Below are positions 10,945-20,827 of a stretch of DNA of 64,000 nt, piece after piece. The translations under genes were made by a program, and so were the position numbers. Numbering within the stretch: the stretch's first letter is position 1; each line of letters opens with the position of its first letter. The stretch is from UBA6772 sp965183875 (GTDB lineage: Bacteria; Bacteroidota; Bacteroidia; Flavobacteriales; UBA7430): assembly GCA_965183875.1 (NCBI GenBank), contig CBCYMK010000028.1:62001-126000 (forward strand), read 5' to 3'. The notes below the pieces were generated by a model. That model saw only the letters and a list, made by a program, of their open reading frames with translations, did not search any database and was not told the DNA's origin.

Positions 10945-12738
10945 TTAATCTAGTTTAAGTACCGCCATAAATGCAGATTGTGGAATTTCCACATTTCCTA
11001 CCTGACGCATACGCTTCTTCCCTTTCTTTTGCTTTTCTAATAGCTTACGCTTACGAGAAATATCTCCACCATAACATTTAGCAGTAACATCTTTACGAAG
11101 CGCTTTTACGGTTTCACGCGAAATAATTTTTGCTCCAATAGCAGCTTGTATTGCAATGTCAAATTGCTGACGAGGAATTAATTCACGTAATTTTACACAT
11201 ATCTTTTTACCAATATTGTGTGCATTGTCGCGGTGAATTAATGCTGAAAGCGCATCTACTTGATCTCCGTTTAAAAGAATATCCATTTTTACCAAGTTCG
11301 ATTCTTGGTAACCTATAGGTTGGTAGTCGAAAGAAGCATATCCTTTAGAAACCGTTTTTAGTCTATCGTAGAAATCGAAAACAATTTCTGCTAAAGGCAA
11401 CTCAAAACTCAATTCAACTCTGTCTGGTGAGAGGTAAACTTGGTTTTTTAATATCCCTCGCTTTTCAATACACAAAGTGATGATAGATCCTATATATTCC
11501 GACTTTGTAATAATCTGTGAAGATATATACGGCTCTTCAACCTTATCTATAGTAGAAGGATCTGGTAAGTCGGATGGGTTGTTAACTAAAAGCTTAACAC
11601 CTTTTCTGTTATAAGAAAAGTAAGAAACGTTAGGAACTGTAGTGATTACAGTCATGTCGAATTCTCTTTCCAATCGCTCTTGGATAATTTCCATGTGCAA
11701 CATTCCTAAGAAACCACAACGGAAACCGAAACCTAAAGCAGCCGAAGATTCTGGCTCAAAGGTTAAAGAAGCATCATTTAGTTGTAGCTTCTCCATAGAA
11801 TTTCGAAGTTCTTCATAATCTTCCGTATCAACTGGATAAATACCGGCAAATACCATCGGTTTTACATCTTCAAAACCATCAATTGGATTCTCGCAAGGAG
11901 TATCTGTATGTGTAATGGTATCCCCAACTTTAACTTCGTTGGCAACTTTAATTCCAGAAATAATATATCCTACATCACCAGCTTTTATTTCTTTGCGAGG
12001 TTCTTGGTCTAATTTAAGTGCACCAATTTCATCAGCAAAATATTCTTTATCTGTGGCGAAGAATTTTACTTTATCGCCTTTTTTAATCGTCCCGTTTACG
12101 ACTTTAAAGTAAGCTTCAATTCCGCGGAACTGATTGAAAACAGAATCGAAAATTAAGGCTTGCAAAGGCGCGTCTTCATCTCCAACTGGAGCTGGGACAC
12201 GAGCAACAATAGCTTCTAAAATTTCTTGTATCCCAACGCCGGTTTTAGCCGAAGCAGGAATAATATCTCCATCTTCACAACCGATAAGGTCAATAATTTG
12301 GTCTTTTACTTCTTCAGGATTAGCACTCGGCAAATCAATCTTATTTAACACGGGAATGATTTCTAAATCATTTTCTAGTGCTAAATATAAATTTGAAATG
12401 GTTTGCGCTTGTATCCCTTGCGCGGCATCTACAATAAGTAGTGCCCCTTCGCAGGCAGCAATAGAACGCGAAACCTCATAAGAGAAATCAACGTGTCCTG
12501 GAGTGTCAATTAGATTTAACCGGTAGGTAGTCCCATTGTGAGGGAACTCCATTTGGATGGCATGACTCTTGATGGTTATCCCGCGTTCACGCTCTAAGTC
12601 CATGCTGTCGAGCAGCTGGTTCTTAGACTCTCTTTCGGTTACCGTTTGAGTATGTTCTAAAAGGCGGTCGGCCAAAGTGCTCTTACCATGGTCGATATGT
12701 GCAATGATGCAAAAGTTGCGTATGTTTTGTTGTTTCAT
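10945..12738 (-). CDS. lepA: elongation factor 4 (back-translocating GTPase)
   Basis: A 597-residue translational GTPase that promotes ribosome biogenesis or back-translocation. G1 AHIDHGKST, the switch region GITIKS, G3 DTPGH and G4 NKIDLP are all present, and the C-terminus has the LepA-specific KKGKKRMRQVG tail. Length is typical. It heads a minus-strand run lepA-carboxyltransferase-purD with gaps of 10 and 1 bp. On the minus strand TAGTTTTG (12751-12744) fits the -7 consensus but ends only five bases before the ATG, so either a leaderless transcript or a chance match. Confidence 0.97.
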   Translation of the reverse strand: MKQQNIRNFCIIAHIDHGKSTLADRLLEHTQTVTERESKNQLLDSMDLERERGITIKSHAIQMEFPHNGTTYRLNLIDTPGHVDFSYEVSRSIAACEGALLIVDAAQGIQAQTISNLYLALENDLEIIPVLNKIDLPSANPEEVKDQIIDLIGCEDGDIIPASAKTGVGIQEILEAIVARVPAPVGDEDAPLQALIFDSVFNQFRGIEAYFKVVNGTIKKGDKVKFFATDKEYFADEIGALKLDQEPRKEIKAGDVGYIISGIKVANEVKVGDTITHTDTPCENPIDGFEDVKPMVFAGIYPVDTEDYEELRNSMEKLQLNDASLTFEPESSAALGFGFRCGFLGMLHMEIIQERLEREFDMTVITTVPNVSYFSYNRKGVKLLVNNPSDLPDPSTIDKVEEPYISSQIITKSEYIGSIITLCIEKRGILKNQVYLSPDRVELSFELPLAEIVFDFYDRLKTVSKGYASFDYQPIGYQESNLVKMDILLNGDQVDALSALIHRDNAHNIGKKICVKLRELIPRQQFDIAIQAAIGAKIISRETVKALRKDVTAKCYGGDISRKRKLLEKQKKGKKRMRQVGNVEIPQSAFMAVLKLD

Positions 12739-12797
12739 TACTGCAAAACTAAACTATTTGAAGCAAATACTAAATTGCTTCGGCTGCTAAAAAAAGT

Positions 12798-12805
12798 TAT
12801 ATTTG
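12798..12805 (+). promoter_or_regulatory. -7 promoter element TAnnTTTG
   Basis: TATATTTG lies in the lepA/12871 divergent spacer, about 65 bp before the ATG of the small secreted protein. It probably drives that gene and the large gliding-type protein that follows. Confidence 0.4.
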
Positions 12806-12870
12806 TCGTTCAGCCAACAGGAAATATAATTTTTGTTTTTACTTAAAAGCTTGGCTTCAGTATTTTGAAT

Positions 12871-13296
12871 ATGAAAAAACTACTTTTTTTGTTTTGTGCT
12901 TTCTTCGCACTCAACCTATCTGCCCAACAAGAATCCAACTTCGATAGTCGATTATTGTTCCGTTATGACGCTGAGTTTTTAAATAACTTAGCGCTAACAA
13001 ATCCTTCAAAATTGGATTATTTGAACTTCTATATCGCCAATTCATACTCGTTTCAGCAACTCGATGAAATACCAGCTGAGAAATTAAACGATTTCCCAGA
13101 CTTATTAACCCTGGTAAATGTGCCTGAAGGATATGTATTACCAGAAGTTATTGGTCATGCTAATTTTAATATCCTACTTTTTGACGTGACTTTTAAAGAA
13201 AAGCAATCCAACGCATACCGTTTAGGTGATACAAACATTCTCGTTTATTTAAGAAGCAAGAATGAAATCTATACCATGTTTAACGAAATAAACTAA
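12871..13296 (+). CDS. small secreted protein of unknown function (141 aa)
   Basis: The ATG at 12871 gives MKKLLFLFCAFFALNLSAQQ, a clear signal peptide. The mature part is about 120 residues, acidic and without cysteines, and shows no motif I recognise. It lies 6 bp upstream of the 1163-residue gliding-type surface protein, so the pair is almost certainly co-transcribed. It may act with that protein, but this is only inferred from position. Confidence 0.75.
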   Translation: MKKLLFLFCAFFALNLSAQQESNFDSRLLFRYDAEFLNNLALTNPSKLDYLNFYIANSYSFQQLDEIPAEKLNDFPDLLTLVNVPEGYVLPEVIGHANFNILLFDVTFKEKQSNAYRLGDTNILVYLRSKNEIYTMFNEIN

Positions 13297-13302
13297 CAGA
13301 CC

Positions 13303-16300
13303 ATGAAAAAAGTATTAACTCTTTTATGTTGTGTAGTTTTTGGTGTTTATTCAATCCAAGCACAAGAAGTAACTAGTTGTTCGGCCGGTGAAGTTGGAGT
13401 AGTGGTTGCACTTTCTTTTACACAAGACTTTCCTGCAGGACAAGTAACCTGGGATATTCAAGATGCTGAAGGGAATGTTTTTGCCACCAATCCCTTCGTT
13501 TATGCAGCGAATTTCGTGTATACTTCAACAGAAGTTTGTTTACAAGAGGGACAAACCTATACCTTTAATACCTACGATTCTGGTAATGATGGTTGGGGTT
13601 CTGGTTCATGGTACACCTTAGGTATTTGTGGAGGTTATAATACCTTAATAGATAATAATGGTTTTCCTCCTAATGGATCTGGTACTACCGAATCTTTTAC
13701 CCTTCCTATTGTAGAAGATAACTGTTTTTGTTTTAGAGCCAATTACGAAATTGTAAGTGCGTCGAGTTCGGTTGCTACAGACGGTGGTGCTATTGTTACT
13801 ACCTATGGTGGGAACGCTCCATTTACCTATTCTTGGTCTAACGGAACTACAAATCAAAATTTAACTGGCGTAGCTCCAGGTAATTATATTCTTACAATTA
13901 CAGATTCTGAAGGGTGTGAAGTGGTTGAAATTGTAGAAGTTCAAGGTGCTAGTGTGTTCATGGGGCCTTATGATATAGATATTTGTACTGGGTACTTTTA
14001 CGATTCAGGCGGGTCTAACGATGACTTTGAGTCGGGAGAGGATTATGTGATGACCATCTGCAGTGATGATCCTGCATTGAGTACAGGATTAACATTTTTT
14101 GATTTTGATTTAGGTGGTTCAAACTGGAACTCTTGTACCTTCACTATTTACGACGGTCCTAATCCACTTGCACCAGTATTGTATTCTTTTGACAGCCCTA
14201 ACGATCCACCACCAGGAATAATTACAGCTTCTAGTGAGAATGTATCGGGTTGTTTAACCGTACATTTTACCTCTCCTTTCGGATTAGAACACGATGGTTG
14301 GTTTGCAGAGATTAACTGTCAATTCCCATGTCAAGACTATGAAGTAAATATTTTATCAAGCGATGAAATTGATGCTGAAAATGTGATTGATGTATGTTAT
14401 GAGTTAGAGCTTGAGGTAGAAACCAATTATTTTGAAAACAATACATTCTATGAGCAGTCCGATGTGACTACAAGTTTCGATTGGACTTTTATCGATGGAG
14501 ATATTGTACAGTCTGGTCAACAAGTATCTCAGGTTTATGATGCCGATACAGAATCGGAACTTACTCTTGTGGTTACCGATATTAACGGATGTTTCCAGAA
14601 TTTTAACTTTACTGTAATTAACGATCATCCAGAGGTATTAACCTCTATTATACCCCCTACTGAAACTGAAGTATGCCCGGGCACAGAAATCGAAGCTTAT
14701 AGTGGTCTTTATGCTGGAACAGATAGTTTTATATCTACCTTTTTTGTCCCTATTGTATGGCCTGTTCTAGAAGAGCAAGTTGAAGTAGGTGTCGATTTTG
14801 CCGAACCTATTTATTTACCAGATGGACTAGAATCCTATACTTCGATATTAGAAATTACCGCTTATGAAGACGGTTCTGTCCTCGATGGGAACGATTTTAC
14901 TGAGGTTTGTATTGAGATTGAACACTCTTATATAGGTGATTTAGATGTCTCTCTTACTTCTCCAAACGGGACCTTAGTGCAGCTGTTCGATCAGTCTGGT
15001 GGCGGTACCTGGTTAGGAGATGCAATCGATAATAATAGTGAGGAAATTGCGGGTGAATGTTGGGAGTACTGTTGGTCGGTTACACCCGATTTTGGGACTT
15101 TCTCCAATGAAAATGGGAATACCATGACGGCTCCAATAAATGGTGGTAACTCCATGATTCCTGGGGCATATACTCCCTCAGGAAATTTTTCTGACTTTGC
15201 TGGTTCTGATGCAAACGGAAACTGGGTACTTACTGTAACAGATAATTTATTGATTGATAATGGTTTTATTTGTGGATGGAATATTGCTATGTCTATCCAA
15301 GATGAAGAAAATGGTGGAGATCCAATTGTTGTAGATTCTCTAGTTCCTACAATTTTGAGCTATAACTGGTTTTGCGATGAGGAGCCTTCTTCTGTAGTTA
15401 TGTACGATTCTACTATGGTTCTTGTGCAACCTACTACATCTGGTGAACACAATTACGTAATGACTATTTTAGATAGTTATGGTTGTGAGTATACCGAAGA
15501 ATTTATGGTTGATGTATATGGTACACCTATTTTATCTGACGATGCAGTTATTGCTTGTGAAGATAATTTCTTATTGGAGGCAACCGATGTTCCTCCAGGT
15601 GGTGGTATATGGTCTGTGGTAGATTCTCCTGCGGGTTCTACCGTGACTTTTGATCCTGACAATAGTTCCTTAACACCTACTATAGTGGTAAGTGAAACGG
15701 GTGATTATGAGTTTGAATTTACTGAGTTTACCTGTGGAGCTTCTAACGATGTAGCCCTAGATTTTGCGGTTGTTTATCCTATAATAGAAACGCCAGAGGA
15801 TCTAATTTGCTCCCTAGAAAATACGCTCGTGGTAGATAATCCATCTAATAATACAGGTCTTTGGACTATTGCTACTGGAGATTCTATTCAGATATTAACC
15901 GATTCTACCCTAAGTACAATTAATGTGTTGGCACCAGATTTTGGTTCCTATACCATGACTTATACCATAGATTTCTGTGAAGGTTCAGATTCTGTTGAGG
16001 TTAATTTTATTACCGTAGATCCAGTTATTTCTCCTCCAGGAGTACAGATTTGTGCCTTTGAAGTAGATTTTGAATTAGACAACCCTTCACCTACCGGTGG
16101 AATGTGGGGGGTTGTAAGTCAACCAAATCATACCTCTGTTGAGTATAGTAACCTAGCAGCTGATGGTGTTTCTATTGAAGTAAGTCAGTTTGGAGCTTAT
16201 GAAGTTGCTTTCGTAATTGCAGGATGTAATACCACAGATACTATGCAAGTGGAGTTTAGACAGGCTGTACCTGTGGTGCACACAGACGAGCTTTTAAGAT

Positions 16301-16794
16301 GTGAGCTAGATGCAGAAATGTATGTAGAGTCTTACGGTTTAGAAATAGGTTGGATGCAAATTGCTGGGCCTAGCTTTGCTAATTTCTCAAATCCTTTAGG
16401 ACAAGAAACCAGTATGTCTGTTTCAGAATATGGTGATTATACGCTTGCTTATACGGCCTGTGATACAACAGTAGCATTTAATGTTTTGTTTATGTGCGAC
16501 CTTGTTGTGCCGAATGTAATTACTGCAAATGCAGATGATCTTAACGATGTGTTATTTGTTGAAGGACTTACTCCCGAGTATTATAGCTATGCCAATATGA
16601 GTGTTTTTAACCGTTGGGGAGACGAGGTGTATAGATCTGGTCACTATGGTTTAGATGGAGATTGGTGGGATGGCCAGTCTAGTCACCAAAATGATGACTT
16701 GGCAGAAGGGATTTATTTTTATGTGTTAGAAGTAGGAAATAAGGTTACCGAAGAAGTAGATGTTTATAAAGGTTCGGTTCACCTATTTAAATAA
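13303..16794 (+). CDS. T9SS surface protein with SprB repeat, CUB-like, P domain and gliding-type C-terminus
   Basis: 1163 residues. After the signal peptide (1-20) come a cysteine-bounded domain with the motif DSGNDGWGSG (about 22-145), a SprB-like repeat (146-215, VAPGNYILTITDSEGC), a CUB-like domain (220-345) and a proprotein-convertase P domain (about 530-666, YIGDLDVSLTSPNGT and GNWVLTVTDN). Repeated Ig-like modules follow, and the last 100 residues form a gliding-motility-associated C-terminal domain (MSVFNRWGDEVY, DGDWWDG, GIYFYVLE) of the type used for T9SS export. It is expected at the cell surface, possibly in adhesion or gliding. The gene is intact and ends in a strong terminator. 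Confidence 0.9.
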   Translation: MKKVLTLLCCVVFGVYSIQAQEVTSCSAGEVGVVVALSFTQDFPAGQVTWDIQDAEGNVFATNPFVYAANFVYTSTEVCLQEGQTYTFNTYDSGNDGWGSGSWYTLGICGGYNTLIDNNGFPPNGSGTTESFTLPIVEDNCFCFRANYEIVSASSSVATDGGAIVTTYGGNAPFTYSWSNGTTNQNLTGVAPGNYILTITDSEGCEVVEIVEVQGASVFMGPYDIDICTGYFYDSGGSNDDFESGEDYVMTICSDDPALSTGLTFFDFDLGGSNWNSCTFTIYDGPNPLAPVLYSFDSPNDPPPGIITASSENVSGCLTVHFTSPFGLEHDGWFAEINCQFPCQDYEVNILSSDEIDAENVIDVCYELELEVETNYFENNTFYEQSDVTTSFDWTFIDGDIVQSGQQVSQVYDADTESELTLVVTDINGCFQNFNFTVINDHPEVLTSIIPPTETEVCPGTEIEAYSGLYAGTDSFISTFFVPIVWPVLEEQVEVGVDFAEPIYLPDGLESYTSILEITAYEDGSVLDGNDFTEVCIEIEHSYIGDLDVSLTSPNGTLVQLFDQSGGGTWLGDAIDNNSEEIAGECWEYCWSVTPDFGTFSNENGNTMTAPINGGNSMIPGAYTPSGNFSDFAGSDANGNWVLTVTDNLLIDNGFICGWNIAMSIQDEENGGDPIVVDSLVPTILSYNWFCDEEPSSVVMYDSTMVLVQPTTSGEHNYVMTILDSYGCEYTEEFMVDVYGTPILSDDAVIACEDNFLLEATDVPPGGGIWSVVDSPAGSTVTFDPDNSSLTPTIVVSETGDYEFEFTEFTCGASNDVALDFAVVYPIIETPEDLICSLENTLVVDNPSNNTGLWTIATGDSIQILTDSTLSTINVLAPDFGSYTMTYTIDFCEGSDSVEVNFITVDPVISPPGVQICAFEVDFELDNPSPTGGMWGVVSQPNHTSVEYSNLAADGVSIEVSQFGAYEVAFVIAGCNTTDTMQVEFRQAVPVVHTDELLRCELDAEMYVESYGLEIGWMQIAGPSFANFSNPLGQETSMSVSEYGDYTLAYTACDTTVAFNVLFMCDLVVPNVITANADDLNDVLFVEGLTPEYYSYANMSVFNRWGDEVYRSGHYGLDGDWWDGQSSHQNDDLAEGIYFYVLEVGNKVTEEVDVYKGSVHLFK

Positions 16795-16815
16795 CGATTA
16801 GCATTTAATAGATAT

Positions 16816-16848
16816 AAAAAAAGGGACTCGTTTTGAGTCCCTTTTTTT
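16816..16848. terminator. intrinsic terminator
   Basis: A 14-bp perfect stem (A7-GGGACTC / GAGTCCC-T7) with a 5-base loop, 22 bp after the stop of the gliding-type surface protein gene. Confidence 0.88.
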
Positions 16849-16858
16849 GTCTTATTTC

Positions 16859-16903
16859 AAAAGAGTCAAAAGAGTCAAAAGAGTCAAAAGAGTCAAAAGA
16901 GTC
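16859..16903 (+). repeat. five tandem copies of a 9-bp unit
   Basis: AAAAGAGTC is repeated five times without change at the start of a 630-bp gene-free stretch. Two more copies occur at 17176-17193 at the start of the next duplicated unit. Confidence 0.95.
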
Positions 16904-17465
16904 TTTCTGTCAGGCGGTCTTTTAAAGACTGAAGTCTATTAGTTGTTGGTTTCTCGTTGTTGGTGGTTTTGTCACACTGATTTTGTCGAAAAATATCAGT
17001 AGATAAAGAGCCTGATACCTGTTTTTTCTACTCCCTAACTCTGACTCCTTTTTTAAATCTTCTGAACTTTCTTTTAAAAAAATGACACAGAGTTTCACTG
17101 AGAAAATTGAGCTACACAGAGGTTTTTATTTTTTTGAATTATGTATCCTTACTCCTGTATCCTATCTTTATTGTCAAAAGAGTCAAAAGAGTCTTTCTGT
17201 TAAATAGCCTTTTAAATACTGGTTGTATTAGTTGTTGGTTTCTCTTTGTTGGTGTTTTTGTGGCACTGAGACTGTAGAAAAGCCTCAGCAGATAAAGAGC
17301 CTGACACCTGTTTTTTCTACTCCCTAACTCCTTAATTCTTATTCCTTTTTTAAATCTTCTGAACTTTCTTTTAAAAAAATGACACAGAGTTTAATTGTGC
17401 AAATTGAGTTACACAGAGGGTTTTATTTTTCTGACTACTGACTACTGACTACTGTGTCCTTCTTA
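16886..17465 (+). repeat. tandem duplication of a 290-bp noncoding unit
   Basis: Copy A (about 16886-17175) and copy B (about 17176-17465) match along their length: the AAAAGAGTC array then TTTCTGT, a TTAGTTGTTGGTTTCTC block, a CACTGA...GTCGAAA-like block, GATAAAGAGCCTGA, the segment CCTGTTTTTTCTACTCC, a TTCTGAACTTTC block and an ACACAGAG...ACACAGAGG block. No frame is open and no tRNA or hairpin RNA was recognised. Copy B ends in three CTGACTA repeats. It looks like a dispersed noncoding repeat family that duplicated here. Confidence 0.85.
17431..17454 (+). repeat. three tandem copies of a 7-bp unit
   Basis: CTGACTA is repeated three times, then CTG, at the end of copy B of the 290-bp duplication and just downstream of the ribE stop. 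Copy A lacks this array. Confidence 0.9.
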
Positions 17466-17482
17466 CTCCTTTAACTTCTATC

Positions 17483-18070
17483 TTAAACCTTCATCATTCT
17501 GGCAACATATTTTCCAATAATATCGAACTCCAAGTTTACAGTATCGCCTTGTTTAAGGTTTTTGAAACATGTATTCTCATATGTATAAGGAATTATACAA
17601 ACAGAAAATCCATTTTCTCTGGAATTTACCACAGTCAAACTAGTACCATTTACTGTAATAGACCCCTTTTCTACGGTAACTTCTGAAACTGATTTTTTAT
17701 CGTATTCAAAACTAAAAACCCAGCTTCCATCTTCTGTTTTTATGTTGGTACAGACCGCTGTTTTATCTATATGGCCTTGAACAATATGTCCATCTAAGCG
17801 TCCACCCATTTTCATACAGCGTTCTAGATTTACTACATCAGCAATTGCTATATTACCAAGGTTGGTTTTGTTTAAGGTTTCTTGAATAGCTGTTACAGTA
17901 TAGCTGTTGTCCTTTATAGAGACTACTGTAAGGCAAACTCCATTATGCGCTACACTTTGATCTATTTTTAATTCTGGAGTCATTGTAGCTTCTATTGTAA
18001 AATGAATGTTCCCACCCTCTTTTACAATTTCTTTTACTTCGCCTAATTCTTCAATAATTCCTGTAAACAT
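17483..18070 (-). CDS. ribE: riboflavin synthase, alpha type
   Basis: 195 residues, starting at the canonical MFTGIIEELGEV. The two-lobed lumazine-binding architecture is visible. The N-lobe has NGVCLTVV and GGRLDGHIVQGHID, and the C-lobe has the matching EKGSITVNGTSLTVVN. It dismutates 6,7-dimethyl-8-ribityllumazine to riboflavin in the cytosol. The ATG at 18070 is chosen because the upstream extension lacks family similarity. It lies 92 bp downstream of mqnC on the same strand. No FMN riboswitch was recognised. Confidence 0.96.
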   Translation of the reverse strand: MFTGIIEELGEVKEIVKEGGNIHFTIEATMTPELKIDQSVAHNGVCLTVVSIKDNSYTVTAIQETLNKTNLGNIAIADVVNLERCMKMGGRLDGHIVQGHIDKTAVCTNIKTEDGSWVFSFEYDKKSVSEVTVEKGSITVNGTSLTVVNSRENGFSVCIIPYTYENTCFKNLKQGDTVNLEFDIIGKYVARMMKV

Positions 18071-18162
18071 ATTCGTAGTGTTTTTTTCAAATAGTCTTGC
18101 AGTCAAAAAAATAATTGAAGGACATAACTCCTTCTAACTTCTTTACCTACTTAAGTCCTCAA

Positions 18163-19287
18163 TCAATAATCAATCACCTGTTCTTCCATTACTGCAGGGA
18201 TTTCTCTATACTCGTATTGCTGCGTTCTAAGCTGGGGTTCAAATCCAGCTTCTTTAATTGCATCTTGTATGGTAGTAGAGGTGAATCTATGTGGGGCACC
18301 TGCGGCAGAAACAACATTTTCCTCAATCATTATTGAGCCAAAATCGTTTGCGCCTGCATGTAAACACATTTGTCCAACGGCTTTACCAACGGTTAGCCAT
18401 GAAGCTTGGATGTTTTTTACGTTTGGGAGCATTATTCTAGAAAGAGCAACCATTCTAATGTATTCATCTCCGTCAACATTATTGGTAATTCCTTTTATTC
18501 TTTTAAGTAGGGTTCCGTCGTCTTGAAAAGGCCATGCGATAAATGCAAGGAATCCATTTGCGTCGGTTGGTTTTTCAGATTGAACTTCTCTAATTTTAAC
18601 TAGATGTTCAAAACGCTCCAAAGTGGTTTCTATATGACCAAACATCATTGTTGCCGAGGTTGTCAAGTTTAGTTGATGTGCAACACGCATAACATCAAGC
18701 CATTCTTGTGCTCCACATTTACCTTTTGAAATCATTCTACGTACTCTGTCGTCTAAAATTTCTGCCCCCGCACCTGGTAAGCTATCAAGTCCAGCTTCTA
18801 TCAAAGCTTCGAGGACTTTCCTGTGTGACTTCCCGTCTATCTTACTAATATGGGCTATCTCTGGTGGTCCTAAAGCGTGTAGCTTTATGGTAGGGAATCT
18901 CTTTTTTATCTGACGAAATATGTCGCAGTAAAAATCCAAACCTAAGTCTGGGTGATGCCCACCTTGTAAGAGTAGTTGCTCTCCACCGTAGCGAATAGTT
19001 TCCTCAATCTTTTGAGTGTACTCATCTATAGTGGTGGTGTAAGCTTCCTTATGTCCTGGTATTCTAAAGAAATTACAAAACTTACAGTTTGCATTACATA
19101 CATTAGTGGTGTTGGCATTCCTGTCTATAATCCAAGTAACCTTATTGCTAGGTACTTGTTTTTTTCTCAATTCATTTGCCACAAACATTAAGTCTGTGGT
19201 AGCTGCATTTTCGAATAGAAAAACGCCTTCTTTGGCGCTTAAAGATTCAAAATTTATTGCCCTATCTAATAGCTTCTGTGTCTCCAT
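18163..19287 (-). CDS. mqnC: cyclic dehypoxanthinylfutalosine synthase (radical SAM)
   Basis: 374 residues. The radical-SAM cysteines Cys64, Cys68 and Cys71 are in CNANCKFC, preceded by WIIDRNANTTNVC as in MqnC. Blocks LLQGGHHPDLGLDFY, LPGAGAEIL and the C-terminal NDFGSIMIEENVVSAAGA fit the family. MqnC cyclises dehypoxanthinylfutalosine in the futalosine route to menaquinone. Its presence predicts the mqn pathway rather than the classical men pathway, but no other mqn gene is in the window. It is divergent from pepA with 37 bp between the starts. Confidence 0.95.
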   Translation of the reverse strand: METQKLLDRAINFESLSAKEGVFLFENAATTDLMFVANELRKKQVPSNKVTWIIDRNANTTNVCNANCKFCNFFRIPGHKEAYTTTIDEYTQKIEETIRYGGEQLLLQGGHHPDLGLDFYCDIFRQIKKRFPTIKLHALGPPEIAHISKIDGKSHRKVLEALIEAGLDSLPGAGAEILDDRVRRMISKGKCGAQEWLDVMRVAHQLNLTTSATMMFGHIETTLERFEHLVKIREVQSEKPTDANGFLAFIAWPFQDDGTLLKRIKGITNNVDGDEYIRMVALSRIMLPNVKNIQASWLTVGKAVGQMCLHAGANDFGSIMIEENVVSAAGAPHRFTSTTIQDAIKEAGFEPQLRTQQYEYREIPAVMEEQVIDY

Positions 19288-19324
19288 TAAAATGCCTATT
19301 TTTACAGCTCAAAATTAAGAAAAA

Positions 19325-20755
19325 ATGTACAGCATTATACATAAAGTTACCGAGCAATCTGCAACAAATCATTTAGTGGTTTTAGGAAGGTCAGATTCTG
19401 ATTGGTCAAAATTTGGACTAAGTGAGCAAGAGCAAGAGTTTGTTGCCAAGGAGTTGGCAAACGACCAGTGGTCTATTTCTATAAATCAATATACACGTAC
19501 GGTTTTTATCGAGTGCTTTAAAGAGCAGAAATCCGAGAGTATAAGTTTAGAAAAAGCGAGAGAAAGAGGTGCTGCCCTAGCTAAAAAGTGTAACAACTTA
19601 AAGTTAGAGTCTGTTGAGCTTATTTCTGCATCAGATAGCGATTTGTCTCTTTTTGTAGCCGAAGGAATGGCGCTGGCTAACTACCAGTTTCTGAAGTATT
19701 TTACTGATGCTGAGAAAAAAACAAATTCATTAAAATCAATTCTCGTTCAAGCAGAAGAAGAGGCGGTAGTAGATTTAAATGCTCTAGTAGCAGGGACTCT
19801 ACATGCAAGAGATTTAGTAAACGAGCCTTTATCATTTTTAACCGCGCTTAAATTTTCTGAAGAAATGGAGCGTTTAGGTAAGGAGGCTGGCTTTAAAGTG
19901 GAAGTTCTACATAAAAAGCAAATTGAATCTCTTAAAATGGGAGGTTTATTAGCCGTTAATCAAGGAGCTATAGAACCACCAACTTTTAATATACTTACTC
20001 ATAAACCCGAAAATGCAGTTAATGCTAAGCCTATTGTTTTAGTAGGAAAGGGGATAGTTTACGATACAGGTGGTTTAAGTTTAAAGCCAACGGCAAATTC
20101 CATGGATATCATGAAATGTGATATGGGAGGTGGAGCTTCTGTTGTAGGAATACTTTATGCAATAGCAAAAGCGAATTTACCCATTCATGTAGTTGGTTTA
20201 ATTCCAGCTACCGAAAACCGCCCTGGAGGAAATGCTTATGCACCAGGTGATGTGCTTAATATGATGGACGGTACCACTGTTGAGGTTTTAAACACTGATG
20301 CAGAAGGTCGCTTAGTGTTGGCTGATGCTTTGTGTTATGCGAAGAAGTACGACCCAGAGTTGGTGTTTGATTTTGCTACTTTAACAGGTGCTGCCGTTAG
20401 AGCAATAGGACAGTTTGGAATTGTTGCTATGGGGACCGCAGAGGACGATATAGTAAGAGATTTAGACGAGAGTGGTCACTATACCTACGAGCGTTTAGCT
20501 TTAATGCCTTTCTGGGATGAATATAAAGATTTGTTGAAGTCTGATATCGCAGATATGACCAATTTAGGTCCGGCTGAGGCAGGTCAGATTACTGCGGGTA
20601 AATTTTTAGAGCACTTTACAAATTACCCTTGGATGCATCTAGATATCGCTGGTCCTGCTTTCCTTTCTGGCGATGATCACTACCGTTTAAAAGGTGGTAC
20701 CGGATCTGGTGTGCGTATTTTATTCGATTATTTATCGAAACGAAGTAATGGGTAG
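19325..20755 (+). CDS. pepA: leucyl aminopeptidase, M17 family
   Basis: 476 residues. The C-terminal catalytic domain has GKGIVYDTGGLSLKP and the M17 signature NTDAEGRLVLADAL, which carry the two-metal-site ligands. PATENRPGGNAYAPGDV and GGTGSGVR complete the fold. The N-terminal 150 residues are the usual variable macro-like domain. It removes N-terminal amino acids from peptides in the cytosol. A 72-bp gap separates it from pdxA on the same strand. Confidence 0.95.
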   Translation: MYSIIHKVTEQSATNHLVVLGRSDSDWSKFGLSEQEQEFVAKELANDQWSISINQYTRTVFIECFKEQKSESISLEKARERGAALAKKCNNLKLESVELISASDSDLSLFVAEGMALANYQFLKYFTDAEKKTNSLKSILVQAEEEAVVDLNALVAGTLHARDLVNEPLSFLTALKFSEEMERLGKEAGFKVEVLHKKQIESLKMGGLLAVNQGAIEPPTFNILTHKPENAVNAKPIVLVGKGIVYDTGGLSLKPTANSMDIMKCDMGGGASVVGILYAIAKANLPIHVVGLIPATENRPGGNAYAPGDVLNMMDGTTVEVLNTDAEGRLVLADALCYAKKYDPELVFDFATLTGAAVRAIGQFGIVAMGTAEDDIVRDLDESGHYTYERLALMPFWDEYKDLLKSDIADMTNLGPAEAGQITAGKFLEHFTNYPWMHLDIAGPAFLSGDDHYRLKGGTGSGVRILFDYLSKRSNG

Positions 20756-20827
20756 TTTTTACTGTTTGGGGAATTTAGATACAGCTAAGCCCTCTGCCTT
20801 AAATTTTCAACTCTCAATATAGTTAGC

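Noticed and set aside
16859..16903. CRISPR array or replication-origin iterons
   Set aside because: The 9-bp units abut without spacers, no cas genes or dnaA boxes are near, and the unit is part of a larger duplicated repeat.
18071..18162. FMN riboswitch upstream of ribE
   Set aside because: The 92-bp spacer after mqnC is too short and lacks the conserved RFN motifs.
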